Below the pieces are notes generated by a model that was not told the origin of the DNA, searched no databases, and saw nothing but the letters and a program-made list of their open reading frames with translations. The translations under genes and the position numbers were made by a program. Below are positions 32,381 through 42,214 of a stretch of 64,000 nt of DNA, in pieces; the first letter of the stretch is position 1; every line of letters begins with the position of its first letter. The stretch is from assembly GCA_017428325.1 (NCBI GenBank), contig JAFRRA010000005.1, positions 302,385 through 366,384 on the forward strand. Reading direction: 5' to 3'. The stretch comes from Bacteroidales bacterium. Its GTDB lineage: Bacteria; Bacteroidota; Bacteroidia; Bacteroidales; UBA932.

Positions 32381-34219
32381 ATGGGAAAGATACTTGTCAA
32401 GGGGATGTCTATGCTGATAGGGTGGCTAGTCATATCTTCCCTCTCTGGAGGATGCCGTACCACTTATAAGGAAGATAAAGGCAATTCCTTAAGAATCACA
32501 ATAGCTGATGCACCAAGAGATATGAATCTCTCTGTCTCCGGGCATAAACCGGAGAAATACTCCCCTGTGCCTTCAGGCGACGATGACCTGATTCTGAATG
32601 CAGTGGTGGCTGATTCGTGCGGGGAAATCGTGGGACAGGGAAAACTGTCAGCGCTCACCGTTACTGCTGTACACAGGAATATCGCCGAGAGGGACGGAAA
32701 GGTCAGGCTGTGCTTCGATCTGCACGTGTCGGAGGATTTGCTGTCGGAAGACAGTCAGTTGAGGATAATACCCAAACTGATGGCGGACGGTGACACAATG
32801 TTTATGGATAGGGTCCTGGTTACAGGTGAACAATACAGGGAAGCCCAGAGAAAGGGATATGAGAGGTATAACCGTTATTTCGCTTCCATTATACCGGATT
32901 CCGTGGACTTCATAGAGGCTTTCGGGTATTTGGGCCTGCTGAGCAATTTCAGCCGGCGGAATCTGAAGGACAGCACTGTAGGGGAGTTCGGCATCACGGA
33001 GCAGGAGGCGATGGACCACTATATCAGAAACTGGCTGGTCCGTCTGAATAAAAGGAGAAAGGACAAGCTGGAGGAAGTTTTCAGAAAGTGTGTCAAAGAT
33101 CCGATAGACAATTTGGGAATCAGGCTGGACACGGTTCTCAGCGATCCGTCCGGTGGTCTGGTATACAGATATGTGCAGGACCTGAAGGCAACCCCGCAGC
33201 TGCACCGGATGCGGATGGTTTTCCAGGGGAGCGTCAATTCTTATGGTAAAAGGAAGGCATTGTTCAACTCTAACGATACTCTTACCTGGTTTGTGAGTTC
33301 CCTGACACAGATGGCGGACACTTCAGTCATCTACCGGAAACAGGCTTTGCCAAGGGATATAGCGGTATCCACACTGGCGTTCATAGAATTCTCAAAGGGA
33401 AGCTGGGAGATAGACACAACCTTGGGCAACAATGCTGATGAATTGCGCCGGATCCGATGTGAGTTTGATTCCCTGTCGGCCAACAAGTCTTTCGCTACGG
33501 ATTCAGTAATCATTTGCGCATCATGCTCTCCAGAAGGAAGTTACAGTACCAATACAACCCTTTCCAGAAAGAGGGCTGAGGCGATAACGGAATTTTATTC
33601 CGACCTGCCGGAACTGTCGGGGACAAAGACCAGGCTTAGGACAGAATATGTTCCGGAGAACTGGCAGTTGCTAAAGGAGCATATTGTCGCCGATGGGAAT
33701 ATCAGGGATAAAGATGCCGTGCTTTCTGTCTTCGGCGAGGAAAACTGTGACAGGAGGGAGGAAATGCTGTCGCGCCTGTCCGATTTCAGATATATAAGGG
33801 AGAAGCTTTATCCTCTTTTGAGACGGATTGATTTCACCTTCAGGCTTCATCGGAGAGTCTATGACACGGTTGAAACTGAAATCATACCTGACGATGCCTA
33901 TAAGGATGGACTGAAGGCGTTGATGGACAGGGATTTCAAAAAGGCGCTGTCCATACTCAGGCCATATTCGGACATTAATGCCGCGATTGCATATCTCTGC
34001 CTCGACTACAACGCTTCTGCGCTGGCAGTGCTAAGCGGTCTGGACAAAACTCCCAAGACAGATTACCTGATGGCGATGGCCTATGTCCGGATGGGCAATA
34101 ATGCCAAGGCTCTGGAATTGTACCGCAAGGCTATAGCAGGGGATGAGAGACTTAAGTTCCGGTCTGCGCTGGATCCCGAGATGGAGCCATTTCTGGAAGA
34201 AGCCGGATTATATGACTAA
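32381..34219 (+). CDS. Fimbrial-operon lipoprotein with OmpA-like motif and C-terminal TPR-like repeats
   Basis: This 612-aa protein has a signal peptide ending in SGGC, consistent with lipidation. Its N-terminal 300 residues are beta-rich and resemble DUF3868-type proteins of fimbrial clusters. In the middle, VIICASCSPEGSYSTNTTLSRKRAEAITEF has the pattern of OmpA-like peptidoglycan-associated domains (NxxLSxxRAxA). The last 110 residues form TPR-like helices (KDGLKALMDRDFKKALSIL, YLMAMAYVRMGNNAKALELY). It may anchor or assemble fimbriae at the cell envelope. The ATG at 32381 gives the signal peptide; the open frame to its left overlaps the preceding gene and is not used. Confidence 0.72.
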   Translation: MGKILVKGMSMLIGWLVISSLSGGCRTTYKEDKGNSLRITIADAPRDMNLSVSGHKPEKYSPVPSGDDDLILNAVVADSCGEIVGQGKLSALTVTAVHRNIAERDGKVRLCFDLHVSEDLLSEDSQLRIIPKLMADGDTMFMDRVLVTGEQYREAQRKGYERYNRYFASIIPDSVDFIEAFGYLGLLSNFSRRNLKDSTVGEFGITEQEAMDHYIRNWLVRLNKRRKDKLEEVFRKCVKDPIDNLGIRLDTVLSDPSGGLVYRYVQDLKATPQLHRMRMVFQGSVNSYGKRKALFNSNDTLTWFVSSLTQMADTSVIYRKQALPRDIAVSTLAFIEFSKGSWEIDTTLGNNADELRRIRCEFDSLSANKSFATDSVIICASCSPEGSYSTNTTLSRKRAEAITEFYSDLPELSGTKTRLRTEYVPENWQLLKEHIVADGNIRDKDAVLSVFGEENCDRREEMLSRLSDFRYIREKLYPLLRRIDFTFRLHRRVYDTVETEIIPDDAYKDGLKALMDRDFKKALSILRPYSDINAAIAYLCLDYNASALAVLSGLDKTPKTDYLMAMAYVRMGNNAKALELYRKAIAGDERLKFRSALDPEMEPFLEEAGLYD

Positions 34220-34245
34220 CTATTAACCAAAACATATAAAGTATC

Positions 34246-35301
34246 ATGAAAAAGATTTTTTGCGCAGCACTGATTGCGCTATGTGTTGCAGCTTGCAGTA
34301 AAGAGGAAGGCGCAGCCTTGCCTGAAAGCGGAAAGAAGGTGACATTGACTCTGAATGTCAGCCCTTATCACGTTGAAACCAAAAACACCGGGTTACCGAA
34401 TGCAAATTCTGCGCAGTTTGACAGTATTAAGCTGATGGAGATTTTCGTGTTCCGGGAGGACGGTGTCCTTGAAGTTTACAACAAGTCGTATATAACTGAT
34501 CCGGGCGGAGTTCAGACAAAGCACATAAAGATTAACATGACACCGGGCAAGAAATATATTTATGCGGTGGCAAACGCCAAGATTTCTCCTTGGGCGGGAG
34601 CAACGACAAGGTCAAAATTCCTGGCCCAGGAAGTGCTGCTGAAATATGAAAACTTTGGAAACGTGACTCTTTCAGCGGCTACGGAAATAACAATAACAGA
34701 CCATATGACCATGGAGATTTACCTTAAGAAACTTCTGGCCAGAGTCAGGGTAAGGAGCATTTCCACATCATTCGCCAATAGTCCGTACAGAGATATGAAA
34801 CTGAAGAACATCAAGCTTTATCTGACAAATGTGGAAGGAAAAAAGACCTATATGGGTGAAGAGCCGGCAACACCTCTGATCCTGAACTCTGGAGGATATG
34901 TTGCGGCAGACAACTCCTCAACAGCCATGGCAAACATGATGTATGAACCGATATCTGAAGAAATCGGCACAAATTACTATAACAAAGAACACTATCTCTA
35001 CTGTTTCGAGAACCTTCTGGAAGAAGAGACCGCTACAAAGAAGTTCACCCGCCTGATTCTGGAGGCAGAGCTGGACAACAAGAAATACTATTATCCTGTT
35101 GACATAAACCAGCCTGGTTACGGTTGGGACATTTCAATGGACCATAGGGGTGTTAAAAGAAATACATCTTATGACCTTAGATTCGTAATCAGCGGCCCTG
35201 GTTTAGATAATCCGGACGACAAACTGGATCAGAAAACTTTGACAGTCCAGTCATATGTGTCTGCATGGAGCAGCGGCGGCTCTTTTGAAACAACCTTCTG
35301 A
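34246..35301 (+). CDS. FimA/Mfa1-type major fimbrial subunit
   Basis: This 351-aa lipoprotein precursor belongs to the Bacteroidales FimA/Mfa1 fimbrillin superfamily. The signal peptide ends in VAAC at Cys17, as needed for the lipoprotein-dependent export of these fimbriae. The N-terminal domain shows VTLTLNV, then FDSIKLMEIFVFREDGVLEVYN, and PGKKYIYAVANAK, all typical of fimbrillins. The C-terminal strand TLTVQSYVSAWSSGG fits the A-strand region involved in donor-strand exchange. No clear Rgp-type Arg cleavage site is seen after residue 40. It is the third gene of the operon and its stop overlaps the next start in ATGA. Confidence 0.85.
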   Translation: MKKIFCAALIALCVAACSKEEGAALPESGKKVTLTLNVSPYHVETKNTGLPNANSAQFDSIKLMEIFVFREDGVLEVYNKSYITDPGGVQTKHIKINMTPGKKYIYAVANAKISPWAGATTRSKFLAQEVLLKYENFGNVTLSAATEITITDHMTMEIYLKKLLARVRVRSISTSFANSPYRDMKLKNIKLYLTNVEGKKTYMGEEPATPLILNSGGYVAADNSSTAMANMMYEPISEEIGTNYYNKEHYLYCFENLLEEETATKKFTRLILEAELDNKKYYYPVDINQPGYGWDISMDHRGVKRNTSYDLRFVISGPGLDNPDDKLDQKTLTVQSYVSAWSSGGSFETTF

Positions 35302-36107
35302 TGAACAGGTGTATCTTGCTGCTACTGGGGATTTTATCACTGATTCTTCCCGGATGTGACATCTGGGAAGACAGGGGTTCGTGCCCGAGCCTCCTGACAG
35401 TGGACTGCGGGAAGCTTGAGGGGATGGCAGACAGGGCGGATATCTGGGTTTTCCGTCAGGACGGAAGCCTGGATTCCAGGAAATCCATCCCCAAGCAGGA
35501 TTTCAGTGTTATACAGAGATTCCAGGTCAGGAAAGGGGTTTACAAATGCATTGTATGGACAGATATCGGCATTAATTCAGTGACTGCGGATATGTCTTCA
35601 TTGACAGGAACCATATGCAAGGCTGCGGGCAAGGATGCCGATCCCATGTTCTCATTCTGTCAGGATATTGAATGCACCAGGGATTCTGCCAGGGCGGAAG
35701 TGCTACCAAAGAAAATGTTTGTCAATGTTTCCGTTACTTTCAAGGGACTGAAAGATGTTGATAATGTGAAGTTAAGCCTGAATTCGTCCTGGGGAGGATT
35801 CGTTCTTGGAGGAAAGGGTATAAGACAGGAAAATTCAGTTATTTCGGAGGGAAAGGACACTGTCGTGATGAGAATGCTCAGGCCTTTCTCGTTTGATGGC
35901 TGGGAACTGAAACTGACTTATCTGTTCAGCGACGGAAAGACGGCGGATTCCGGTTTTGCCCTTGGCGAATATCTGGAGGAAAACGGTTATGACCTGACAG
36001 AAGACATGATAAGGGATGTCTACATAACTGTAGATCTTTCAAGTCTCAAGACAGTGATAGAAACGGAGCCGTGGAATGAAATACCGCCAGTTACCATCAA
36101 CTACTAG
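35301..36107 (+). CDS. FimB/Mfa2-family fimbrial anchor subunit
   Basis: This 268-aa lipoprotein matches the FimB/Mfa2 family, which caps the base of the fimbria and limits its length. The signal peptide ends in LPGC, and IWEDRGSCPSLLTVDC just after it is the family's conserved Cys-containing N-terminus. ADIWVFRQDGSL and GVYKCIVWTDI follow as in Mfa2. The end, VDLSSLKTVIETEPWNEIPPV, matches the final beta strand with its Trp. It overlaps fimA by 4 bp. Its TAG stop overlaps the stop codon of the convergent DUF748 gene in CTAG. Confidence 0.85.
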   Translation: MNRCILLLLGILSLILPGCDIWEDRGSCPSLLTVDCGKLEGMADRADIWVFRQDGSLDSRKSIPKQDFSVIQRFQVRKGVYKCIVWTDIGINSVTADMSSLTGTICKAAGKDADPMFSFCQDIECTRDSARAEVLPKKMFVNVSVTFKGLKDVDNVKLSLNSSWGGFVLGGKGIRQENSVISEGKDTVVMRMLRPFSFDGWELKLTYLFSDGKTADSGFALGEYLEENGYDLTEDMIRDVYITVDLSSLKTVIETEPWNEIPPVTINY

Positions 36108-38092
36108 TCTTTTTCATCCCAGACGGCATTGACCAGGAAGCAGTCTTTACCCTTGTAGGAGGTCAAGGAATCTTCGGTAACTGGCTCCACCGTATAGCTG
36201 CCCGATGGCAATCCCATGCGTCTGAGGTAGTTGGACAGATTCTCGTTTCTGGCTTCTGCCAGGGCGAGAATCTTGTCTCTGTCCTCTTTCCTCATTGCTT
36301 TCCTGAGGTTGAAGCGCTGTGCAAAAGTGTAATGGAAGCCGTCTTTTTCCTTCATTGCCTCCGCGATGAGGGCAAGCTTTCCGTATTCTTTGGTGCTGAA
36401 GTCTTCTGAAGACATGTCTATGGATATCCTGTCCAGATCCTCATCTTTGCCCAAAAGGTTTCCTATCGCCCTCATAGGAGCGACGCCAACCTTTGAGAAA
36501 GTGTTGAACAGAGCCTTGAAGAGAGTCTTGCGGTAGGAAAAGTCCGGATTGTCCAGGTTGCCCTTGACAGGAAGATTTATCTTCAGCATACCTTTCTTGT
36601 TGGTCAGCGCATAAACGCCAAGCCTGACGGGAACTTCATATACAGGTTCCGACCATTTGGAGCGGCCGCTTACCTTAGGTTTGTATATCTCTATGCTGTT
36701 GCTTGCCTCTATATGGTTGCCTATGATGGTGTTATGGCTTTCCACCCGCATGGTTCCACCTTCAATCCTGTTGCCGACATAATACTTGGAATATGGAGAG
36801 AAGTCCCTGACATTTATGTTGGATGCCGTGATGTCAAGATAGACGTTTTCCATCTTCACGAAATCTGTTGTCCACTCAAAGTCTATTTTACCGGCCTTTG
36901 AGGCTACGGCGCTACCTGTGAGGATATTCATCCTGTCCAGGCAGAAATTGTCGCATTCAAGTCCAATTTCGCTGATCCTGTATGAGAAAGATTCTTTCAG
37001 CGTATAATCCTTGAATTCCACTTTTCCGTCCTTTATCTTCAGGCTGTCTATGACAAGTCTCACGGATGGGTTGCTGTCTTCAAACGTCTGGTCATCGTTT
37101 TTTAGCAGGGTGCTGAAATTGTCCGTGGAATCCGTCAGTATCTCATAATAGGTCTGTGGACCGTTAATGACAAGTTTATGGAGATGGGCAATCCCTTTGG
37201 CCAGATTGAAGTTGCGGATTCCGGCATCCAGGCTTTCTGCCGAGAAAACGGCTTTCCTCCTGCTGTCCACCACCTTAAGGTTTTCCGCGTGGAGGCTGCC
37301 CTTTATGTCTGCATCGGTAATATGCTGGGTCTTGCCTTTAATTTCCAGGGTTCCGGATACGGTACCCTTGCACCTTCTGATGTTCAGGAACTGCTGCAGA
37401 TATGGGGTGATCCTGTCTGTGGCAATATCCTTTATCTTGAGCATCAGGGTGTAACGGCTGCGGTCAGGGTTATAGCTGAGACGGCATTCCATCTGTCCTC
37501 CCTGGTCAAAGGTCAGGACTGTGCCCACGTCTGTGTTCTTGCCGTCCAGGTTGACCTTGGGGATGTCCAGGCTAATTTTACTGAAGGTGAATCTGCTACC
37601 CAGCTGCCTGTCGCTGTAGCTTATCTTGCCTCCGGACAGGGCGATGTTCCTAAGGTCCATCTTCCACCCGCTGTCCTTGGAATCCTCATCCAGCCAGTAA
37701 GATATCTTTTCAACGATATCGTCAAAACTGAAGGCGGAACCGTTCTGCTCTATGTTCACAAAAAGGGAATCCGCATGCAGCCTTTTGACCTTGAGCACCC
37801 TGTGGGTGATTGGGCGGAGATTTATGTTCCCTTCCAGTGACGAAAGGCTGAGGAAATCGTTTTTTCCGTCCTTCTCCAGGATGTGCACATCCTTTGCACG
37901 TATTCCGGCCGTGAAAGGATTAATGCCCAGGCTGCCTATGGTTACCTCACGGCCGATCAGTTCCTTGCTGTGCCTTTGGATATAGAGGCGGCTTATGGTT
38001 CCGCTCAGACACAGAACCAGTGCAACCAGGACAATAACCGTCAAGATCAGCCATAGGATCCCTTTTCCGAGTTTCCTGAAAAATCCCGCCAT
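36104..38092 (-). CDS. DUF748/AsmA-like envelope protein
   Basis: This 662-aa protein has one N-terminal membrane helix (residues about 10-33) and a long beta-rich periplasmic region of the DUF748/AsmA-like type. Landmarks are the opening REVTIGSLGINPFTAGIRAKDVHI, IALSGGKISYSDRQLGS, repeated IKGSLHAENLKV-like strands, and ITASNINVRDFSPYSKYYVGNRIEGG. Such proteins are thought to bridge the envelope and move or organise lipids. The end (MRKEDRDKILALAEARNENLSNYL, then SYTVEPV) has the helix-strand layout seen in this family. The start overlaps the divergent DUF2461 promoter region. The function is inferred from family only. Confidence 0.8.
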   Translation of the reverse strand: MAGFFRKLGKGILWLILTVIVLVALVLCLSGTISRLYIQRHSKELIGREVTIGSLGINPFTAGIRAKDVHILEKDGKNDFLSLSSLEGNINLRPITHRVLKVKRLHADSLFVNIEQNGSAFSFDDIVEKISYWLDEDSKDSGWKMDLRNIALSGGKISYSDRQLGSRFTFSKISLDIPKVNLDGKNTDVGTVLTFDQGGQMECRLSYNPDRSRYTLMLKIKDIATDRITPYLQQFLNIRRCKGTVSGTLEIKGKTQHITDADIKGSLHAENLKVVDSRRKAVFSAESLDAGIRNFNLAKGIAHLHKLVINGPQTYYEILTDSTDNFSTLLKNDDQTFEDSNPSVRLVIDSLKIKDGKVEFKDYTLKESFSYRISEIGLECDNFCLDRMNILTGSAVASKAGKIDFEWTTDFVKMENVYLDITASNINVRDFSPYSKYYVGNRIEGGTMRVESHNTIIGNHIEASNSIEIYKPKVSGRSKWSEPVYEVPVRLGVYALTNKKGMLKINLPVKGNLDNPDFSYRKTLFKALFNTFSKVGVAPMRAIGNLLGKDEDLDRISIDMSSEDFSTKEYGKLALIAEAMKEKDGFHYTFAQRFNLRKAMRKEDRDKILALAEARNENLSNYLRRMGLPSGSYTVEPVTEDSLTSYKGKDCFLVNAVWDEKD

Positions 38093-38129
38093 GCGAATAG
38101 TTTTTCCTTTTGCAAAAATACGCTTTTGC

Positions 38130-38137
38130 TATCTTTG
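38130..38137 (+). promoter_or_regulatory. -7 element for the DUF2461-lactonase pair
   Basis: TATCTTTG matches TAnnTTTG, with TTTTG ending at 38112, about 17 bp upstream, as a -33 candidate. The ATG lies at 38158, so the leader is about 14 nt. Confidence 0.6.
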
Positions 38138-38157
38138 TACACAGCAAATATTATGCT

Positions 38158-38853
38158 ATGAAGCGAGTATATGATTTTCTGAGCCGCCTTTCCCGCAACA
38201 ACAATAAGGTGTGGTTTGACGCCCACAAGGCGCAATACCTTGAGACAAAGCGGATTTTTGACGATTTCACCTGTGAACTCATAGACGAGGTCGCCAAATG
38301 GGACAGTTATGTCGCTGCCCGTAAGCCAACGCTTAAGGAAAGCACATACAGGATTTACCGCGACCTCCGTTTTTCAAGGGACAAGAGCCCGTACAAGACC
38401 CATATGGGGGCTTTCGTGGTTCCGGGCGGAAAGAAGTCTCCTTACTGCGGCTACTATTTCCATATGGAGCCGCCTCAGAAAAGGGAGTACATAGGGGGCA
38501 ATATGCTGTTTGTCGGGCTCTATATGCCTGAGGCGAAAGTGCTTGCAAGTTTCAGGGATGAGGTTTCGGTAAATGGGGACCCGTTCCTTGAGGCAGTTGC
38601 AAAGGCAAAGGGTTTTGAGCTTTACACCCAAAGCATGTCCAGAAAGGTGCCTGCCGGATTCGAGAACGTGGAGAAAGAAGAGTGGAAAGACATCCTGAGG
38701 ATGAAGGACGTGAACCTTACAATGGCCATGGACGAAAAATTCCTCTTTGCTCCGGACCTCGCAAAGAGGGTGGCCGCCCGTTTCAAGAGGTGCAGGGACT
38801 TTTCCTTTATCCTTAACCGCTGCGTGGATTATGCACTGGAGGGCAATTTATGA
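38158..38853 (+). CDS. DUF2461 domain-containing protein
   Basis: This 231-aa protein matches the DUF2461/TIGR02453 family, cytoplasmic proteins of unknown function. Typical features are LSRNNNKVWFDAHKAQYLE at the start, IYRDLRFSRDKSPYKTHMGAF, and GYYFHMEPPQKREYIGGNM in the centre. The family is widespread and often a single-copy gene. I chose the ATG at 38158, which follows the -7 element. The stop overlaps the start of the lactonase-like gene in ATGA, so the two are co-translated. No activity can be assigned. Confidence 0.87.
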   Translation: MKRVYDFLSRLSRNNNKVWFDAHKAQYLETKRIFDDFTCELIDEVAKWDSYVAARKPTLKESTYRIYRDLRFSRDKSPYKTHMGAFVVPGGKKSPYCGYYFHMEPPQKREYIGGNMLFVGLYMPEAKVLASFRDEVSVNGDPFLEAVAKAKGFELYTQSMSRKVPAGFENVEKEEWKDILRMKDVNLTMAMDEKFLFAPDLAKRVAARFKRCRDFSFILNRCVDYALEGNL

Positions 38854-39983
38854 GAAAAATAAGCATACGGAGTGCGGTTATGATTGTTGCGGCTGTTCTG
38901 CTGGCCGGTGGCATCGCACTGTATCTTTCCCGGCATAATATGGAAAAGAAGGGATATTACACACTGTACATTGGCGGTTACGGAAATGCGGCCGTCAAAT
39001 GCCTTTTCAACTCCAAGAGCATGGAGTACAGCATCAACAGGGATTTCAAGGCTATAAACCCGTCTTATCTGGTAACCGTGCCGTCTCCCAGGAGAATTTA
39101 CGGGGTAAGCGAGAGCGGTGCTTCCTCGGGAGTCTGGGGTTATGTGAACAATAACCTGGACCAGAGCCTGGGCTTTGTAAAGGACAACGGGGCAGACGCC
39201 TGCTTCCTGACATATTTCAGGAACCATCTGATCACTGCCGGATATGGAAAGGGGAGCGTCAGTGTCTTTCCTCTGGATACTGCCGGAGCTGTATGTCCCG
39301 CATCCCAGACAGTGAAGTTCCCCTCTTCCTCAGGTGCGGTCTCAAGGCTGCATATGGTCAAGGTCCTGACAGCCAGACAGACAGGAAACAACTATCTTCT
39401 GGCCACCGACAAAGGGTGTGACAGGATCCACTCTTTCAGAATCAGCGACAGCGGGGAGTCTTTGAGGCTTGAACAGTGCGATTCCGCATTCATAGAGGTC
39501 CCGAAGGGTTATGGCCCGAGGCATATGGAATTTTCCAAAGACGGGAAGTTCATGTATCTCCTCTGCGAAACAAGCGGAAGGATCCTGGTATATTCTGTCA
39601 GGGAAATAGACAGCAACATCGTCTTCCGGCAGATACAGGATATAGTGTCTGACAAGGAACAGATGGGGGCCAGCGCTGACATACACCTTTCTCCGGACGG
39701 AAGGTATCTTTACGCCTCCAACCGCAGGGGTAAAGACGGTATAGCGATATTCAGGGTGGAGGAGGACGGGACCCTTTCCAGAATTGCCTATCAGGTTACA
39801 GGACAATGGCCCAGGAGCTTTGCCCTAAGCCCTGACGGAGAGTATATGTTCGTCTGTTGCCAGAAAGACAGGCTTGTGCAGATTTTCCGTGTAGACAAGT
39901 CTTCCGGCTATCTGCTGAATACGGGAAAGACGATATCATTCCCGGACCTTGAACCGTCCTGCATTCTTGTCAGGAATACCTAG
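38850..39983 (+). CDS. Lactonase-family beta-propeller protein (YbhE/Pgl-like)
   Basis: This 377-aa protein has an N-terminal membrane anchor or signal (residues about 8-26) followed by a seven-bladed beta-propeller of the lactonase family (PF10282). Blade features are YTLYIGGYGN, INPSYLVTVPSPRRIYGVSE, FPKGYGPRHMEF-like sequence at GYGPRHMEFSKDGKFMYLLCE, IHLSPDGRYLYASNRRGKDGIAIF, and RSFALSPDGEYMFVCCQKDRLVQIF. Some relatives hydrolyse 6-phosphogluconolactone, but those act in the cytoplasm and this one looks exported, so the substrate is open. It overlaps DUF2461 by 4 bp. The TAG stop overlaps the convergent GH89 stop in CTAG. Confidence 0.85.
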   Translation: MRKISIRSAVMIVAAVLLAGGIALYLSRHNMEKKGYYTLYIGGYGNAAVKCLFNSKSMEYSINRDFKAINPSYLVTVPSPRRIYGVSESGASSGVWGYVNNNLDQSLGFVKDNGADACFLTYFRNHLITAGYGKGSVSVFPLDTAGAVCPASQTVKFPSSSGAVSRLHMVKVLTARQTGNNYLLATDKGCDRIHSFRISDSGESLRLEQCDSAFIEVPKGYGPRHMEFSKDGKFMYLLCETSGRILVYSVREIDSNIVFRQIQDIVSDKEQMGASADIHLSPDGRYLYASNRRGKDGIAIFRVEEDGTLSRIAYQVTGQWPRSFALSPDGEYMFVCCQKDRLVQIFRVDKSSGYLLNTGKTISFPDLEPSCILVRNT

Positions 39984-42214
39984 AGCGCATCTTTCCACCT
40001 TTCGAACATACGGAGCGCTGTCTGGTATTCGTCTCCGTATTCTCTTGGCCCATATTGCTTTGGAGTGGTTATCCATTCCCATTCCCATTGCCTGAGTCCG
40101 GCATAGAAAGCGTCTGCCTCAATAGCCTCGCGGCCAGATGTCCTAGGAAGATTATCCTCGTACTCCCTATATGATTTCCAGCTTCCGTCCAGTAGTTTTT
40201 CCCTCAGCATTGCGTGGAATCTCTGCCATCGCGGAAGATAGTAGTCCCTGATAAGGCCGCTCCATTCTCTCCAGGAATAGTCGAACAGATAGTTGGTGCC
40301 GCTCTCCCTGTCAGGTCCCCACTGGGTGACAAGCATAGACTGGTTGTAGTCGTAGAGCTTTTCCTCCTCCGGCGTGGTGGCCCATTTGAGGGCTTTTTCG
40401 ATTTTGTCTTCAAAACTGTATTCACGGCGGGTACCGACAAGAGTGTCCATGTCGGAGAGCAGATTGTGGAACATTGCGGTGTATTTGTCGTAATCGCTGA
40501 GACTGCCTTTATTGAAGGCCTCTTCCACCTTACCCAGAATCTTGTAGGCAAGGTTGCTCATAAACTGCCTCTGGACATCCACTATGTCGAACCTTATTCC
40601 GTCTGTCGCATCCGGAAGGCCTGTAAGTATGTCCATTACAATAAGCAGCGAATCGTTGTCGTAAGGGAAACTGAACGGTCCGCTAGGGCCTGATTTCTTT
40701 ACGTGCAGGGCCGGTCTCGCGGCAACGGCGGAACTTCTTTCAGTGCCGTCTGTCCCTCTCTTGTATGCAGTCCTTACAAGGAGTTCCAGGGCGCTTGTAG
40801 TGTAGTCCGAGATATAGCCGTATCTGCCTGCGCTGTAGTCTTCTTCCCAGGACACCAGGTCTGCCTTCTCCTGTTTTAGCGGCATCTGGAGGGCCAGGTC
40901 GTAATAGAGCGGATTCTGGCATATGCCTTCCATGAAGACACCCGTTCCTATGGCTTTCTCCCCGGCTTCCACGGCGCGTATGTACTGGTTGTCCGCCAGG
41001 GCTTTCACGTCTCCGTGGAGCTTGATCCTTCCACCGAAATTGTGGAGGTTTCCGGCCAGGTAGCTGTAACCCCAGAACCTTTCCTGTCCGTCTTTCCTTG
41101 GAGTGTAGTCCGGGTCTGCAAGATCCAGTATGATAAGAGAATCCTTAGGTATTGCGGTAACGATTCCCTTGGTAGGGGTCCAGCCCTGCATAATCCAGAA
41201 ACGGAAATCAGGGTCAGCGATGGTGTTAAGCTTCATAATGGAGTGGGCGACATCTGCCAGATAGGTGCTGTCTCTGGAAACCGGCTCGCTCTCGTGGAAC
41301 GGGTCTGCGGCATAGAAGCCGTGAAGCCCGTACAGCTTTGCCTCTTCTTCGAAGAATATCTTTCCGAAGTCCATGAAGAGGGAGTCGGTTGGGTCCAGCT
41401 GGTAGACAGGAGGAAAGCCGCACCAGTCTTCCTTGGCTATGATATTGGCGTTGGGATAAATATCCTTGAAGGCGGCCGGAACATTGCCTGCAAAACCTTG
41501 CTGGATAGGGTGCATCCCCAGTTCTATCTCTCTCTGCATAACTTTCTTGCCTAGCTCTATGTGGCTGTCTATCCAGGATTTCGGAAGCGGACCGGCAAAG
41601 CTCTCGATGTTGCCCATCCACTGCCAGGCGAAATATGCCGGACCGCACAGATATTCCCTTGCCTGGAGGTCTGTGTATCCGCATCTGAGCAGCGCATTGT
41701 ACCATACCCCTTCGAGACCGGTAACCTGGAGCGGCATATTCACTCCGTTCATTGCCAGGAAATCTATCGTCCACTGCCAGTCCTCCCAGTCCCACCAGGC
41801 TGCGGTGTAGCTGAAAGAGCAGTAGTTGAAGAAAGAGCGGTAACGTCCGTTTACCTTTCCTTCTGTCCTGTTGGGAAGCGGCAGTTTTTCAGGCAATTCC
41901 ATATGGCTTCCGCAGAAAGACAGGTTGACATTGCACCATTTCCTGAGATACTGGTAATAGGCTACGCAAAGGGAGATGGTGGTGTTTCCTTCCAGAAGAA
42001 TCTTTCCGTCACTGGTGTCATAGGCGAACTTTTCGTCTCCCTTGTCATCGCTGATCCTGAGGATGAAACTGGACGAATAGCCTGGCGTTACCCTTTCTAT
42101 CAGTGCGTATACGGCTTTTTCTTTTCCGTCTTTCCAGTCAGAAGGAGAATTCTTCCTGCAGGACGGCAGAACGGCTGCCAGAAGTGCAGCAACGGCAATT
42201 ATGTATGATTTCAT
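39980..42214 (-). CDS. Alpha-N-acetylglucosaminidase, GH89 lipoprotein
   Basis: This 744-aa enzyme belongs to GH89 (NAGLU), which removes terminal alpha-N-acetylglucosamine, for example from mucin or heparan-type glycans. The signal peptide ends in LPSC, so it is probably a lipoprotein. The catalytic region carries FNYCSFSYTAAWWDWEDWQWTIDFLAMNGVN, GPAYFAWQWMGNIESF, HPIQQGFAGNVPAAF and AADPFHESEP with acidic residues in the family positions. The C-terminal helical domain ends WEWITTPKQYGPREYG. It is the last gene of a three-gene minus-strand unit with a secreted nuclease and a 106-aa protein, each overlapping the next by 4 bp. Host glycan use is the likely role. Confidence 0.92.
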   Translation of the reverse strand: MKSYIIAVAALLAAVLPSCRKNSPSDWKDGKEKAVYALIERVTPGYSSSFILRISDDKGDEKFAYDTSDGKILLEGNTTISLCVAYYQYLRKWCNVNLSFCGSHMELPEKLPLPNRTEGKVNGRYRSFFNYCSFSYTAAWWDWEDWQWTIDFLAMNGVNMPLQVTGLEGVWYNALLRCGYTDLQAREYLCGPAYFAWQWMGNIESFAGPLPKSWIDSHIELGKKVMQREIELGMHPIQQGFAGNVPAAFKDIYPNANIIAKEDWCGFPPVYQLDPTDSLFMDFGKIFFEEEAKLYGLHGFYAADPFHESEPVSRDSTYLADVAHSIMKLNTIADPDFRFWIMQGWTPTKGIVTAIPKDSLIILDLADPDYTPRKDGQERFWGYSYLAGNLHNFGGRIKLHGDVKALADNQYIRAVEAGEKAIGTGVFMEGICQNPLYYDLALQMPLKQEKADLVSWEEDYSAGRYGYISDYTTSALELLVRTAYKRGTDGTERSSAVAARPALHVKKSGPSGPFSFPYDNDSLLIVMDILTGLPDATDGIRFDIVDVQRQFMSNLAYKILGKVEEAFNKGSLSDYDKYTAMFHNLLSDMDTLVGTRREYSFEDKIEKALKWATTPEEEKLYDYNQSMLVTQWGPDRESGTNYLFDYSWREWSGLIRDYYLPRWQRFHAMLREKLLDGSWKSYREYEDNLPRTSGREAIEADAFYAGLRQWEWEWITTPKQYGPREYGDEYQTALRMFERWKDAL

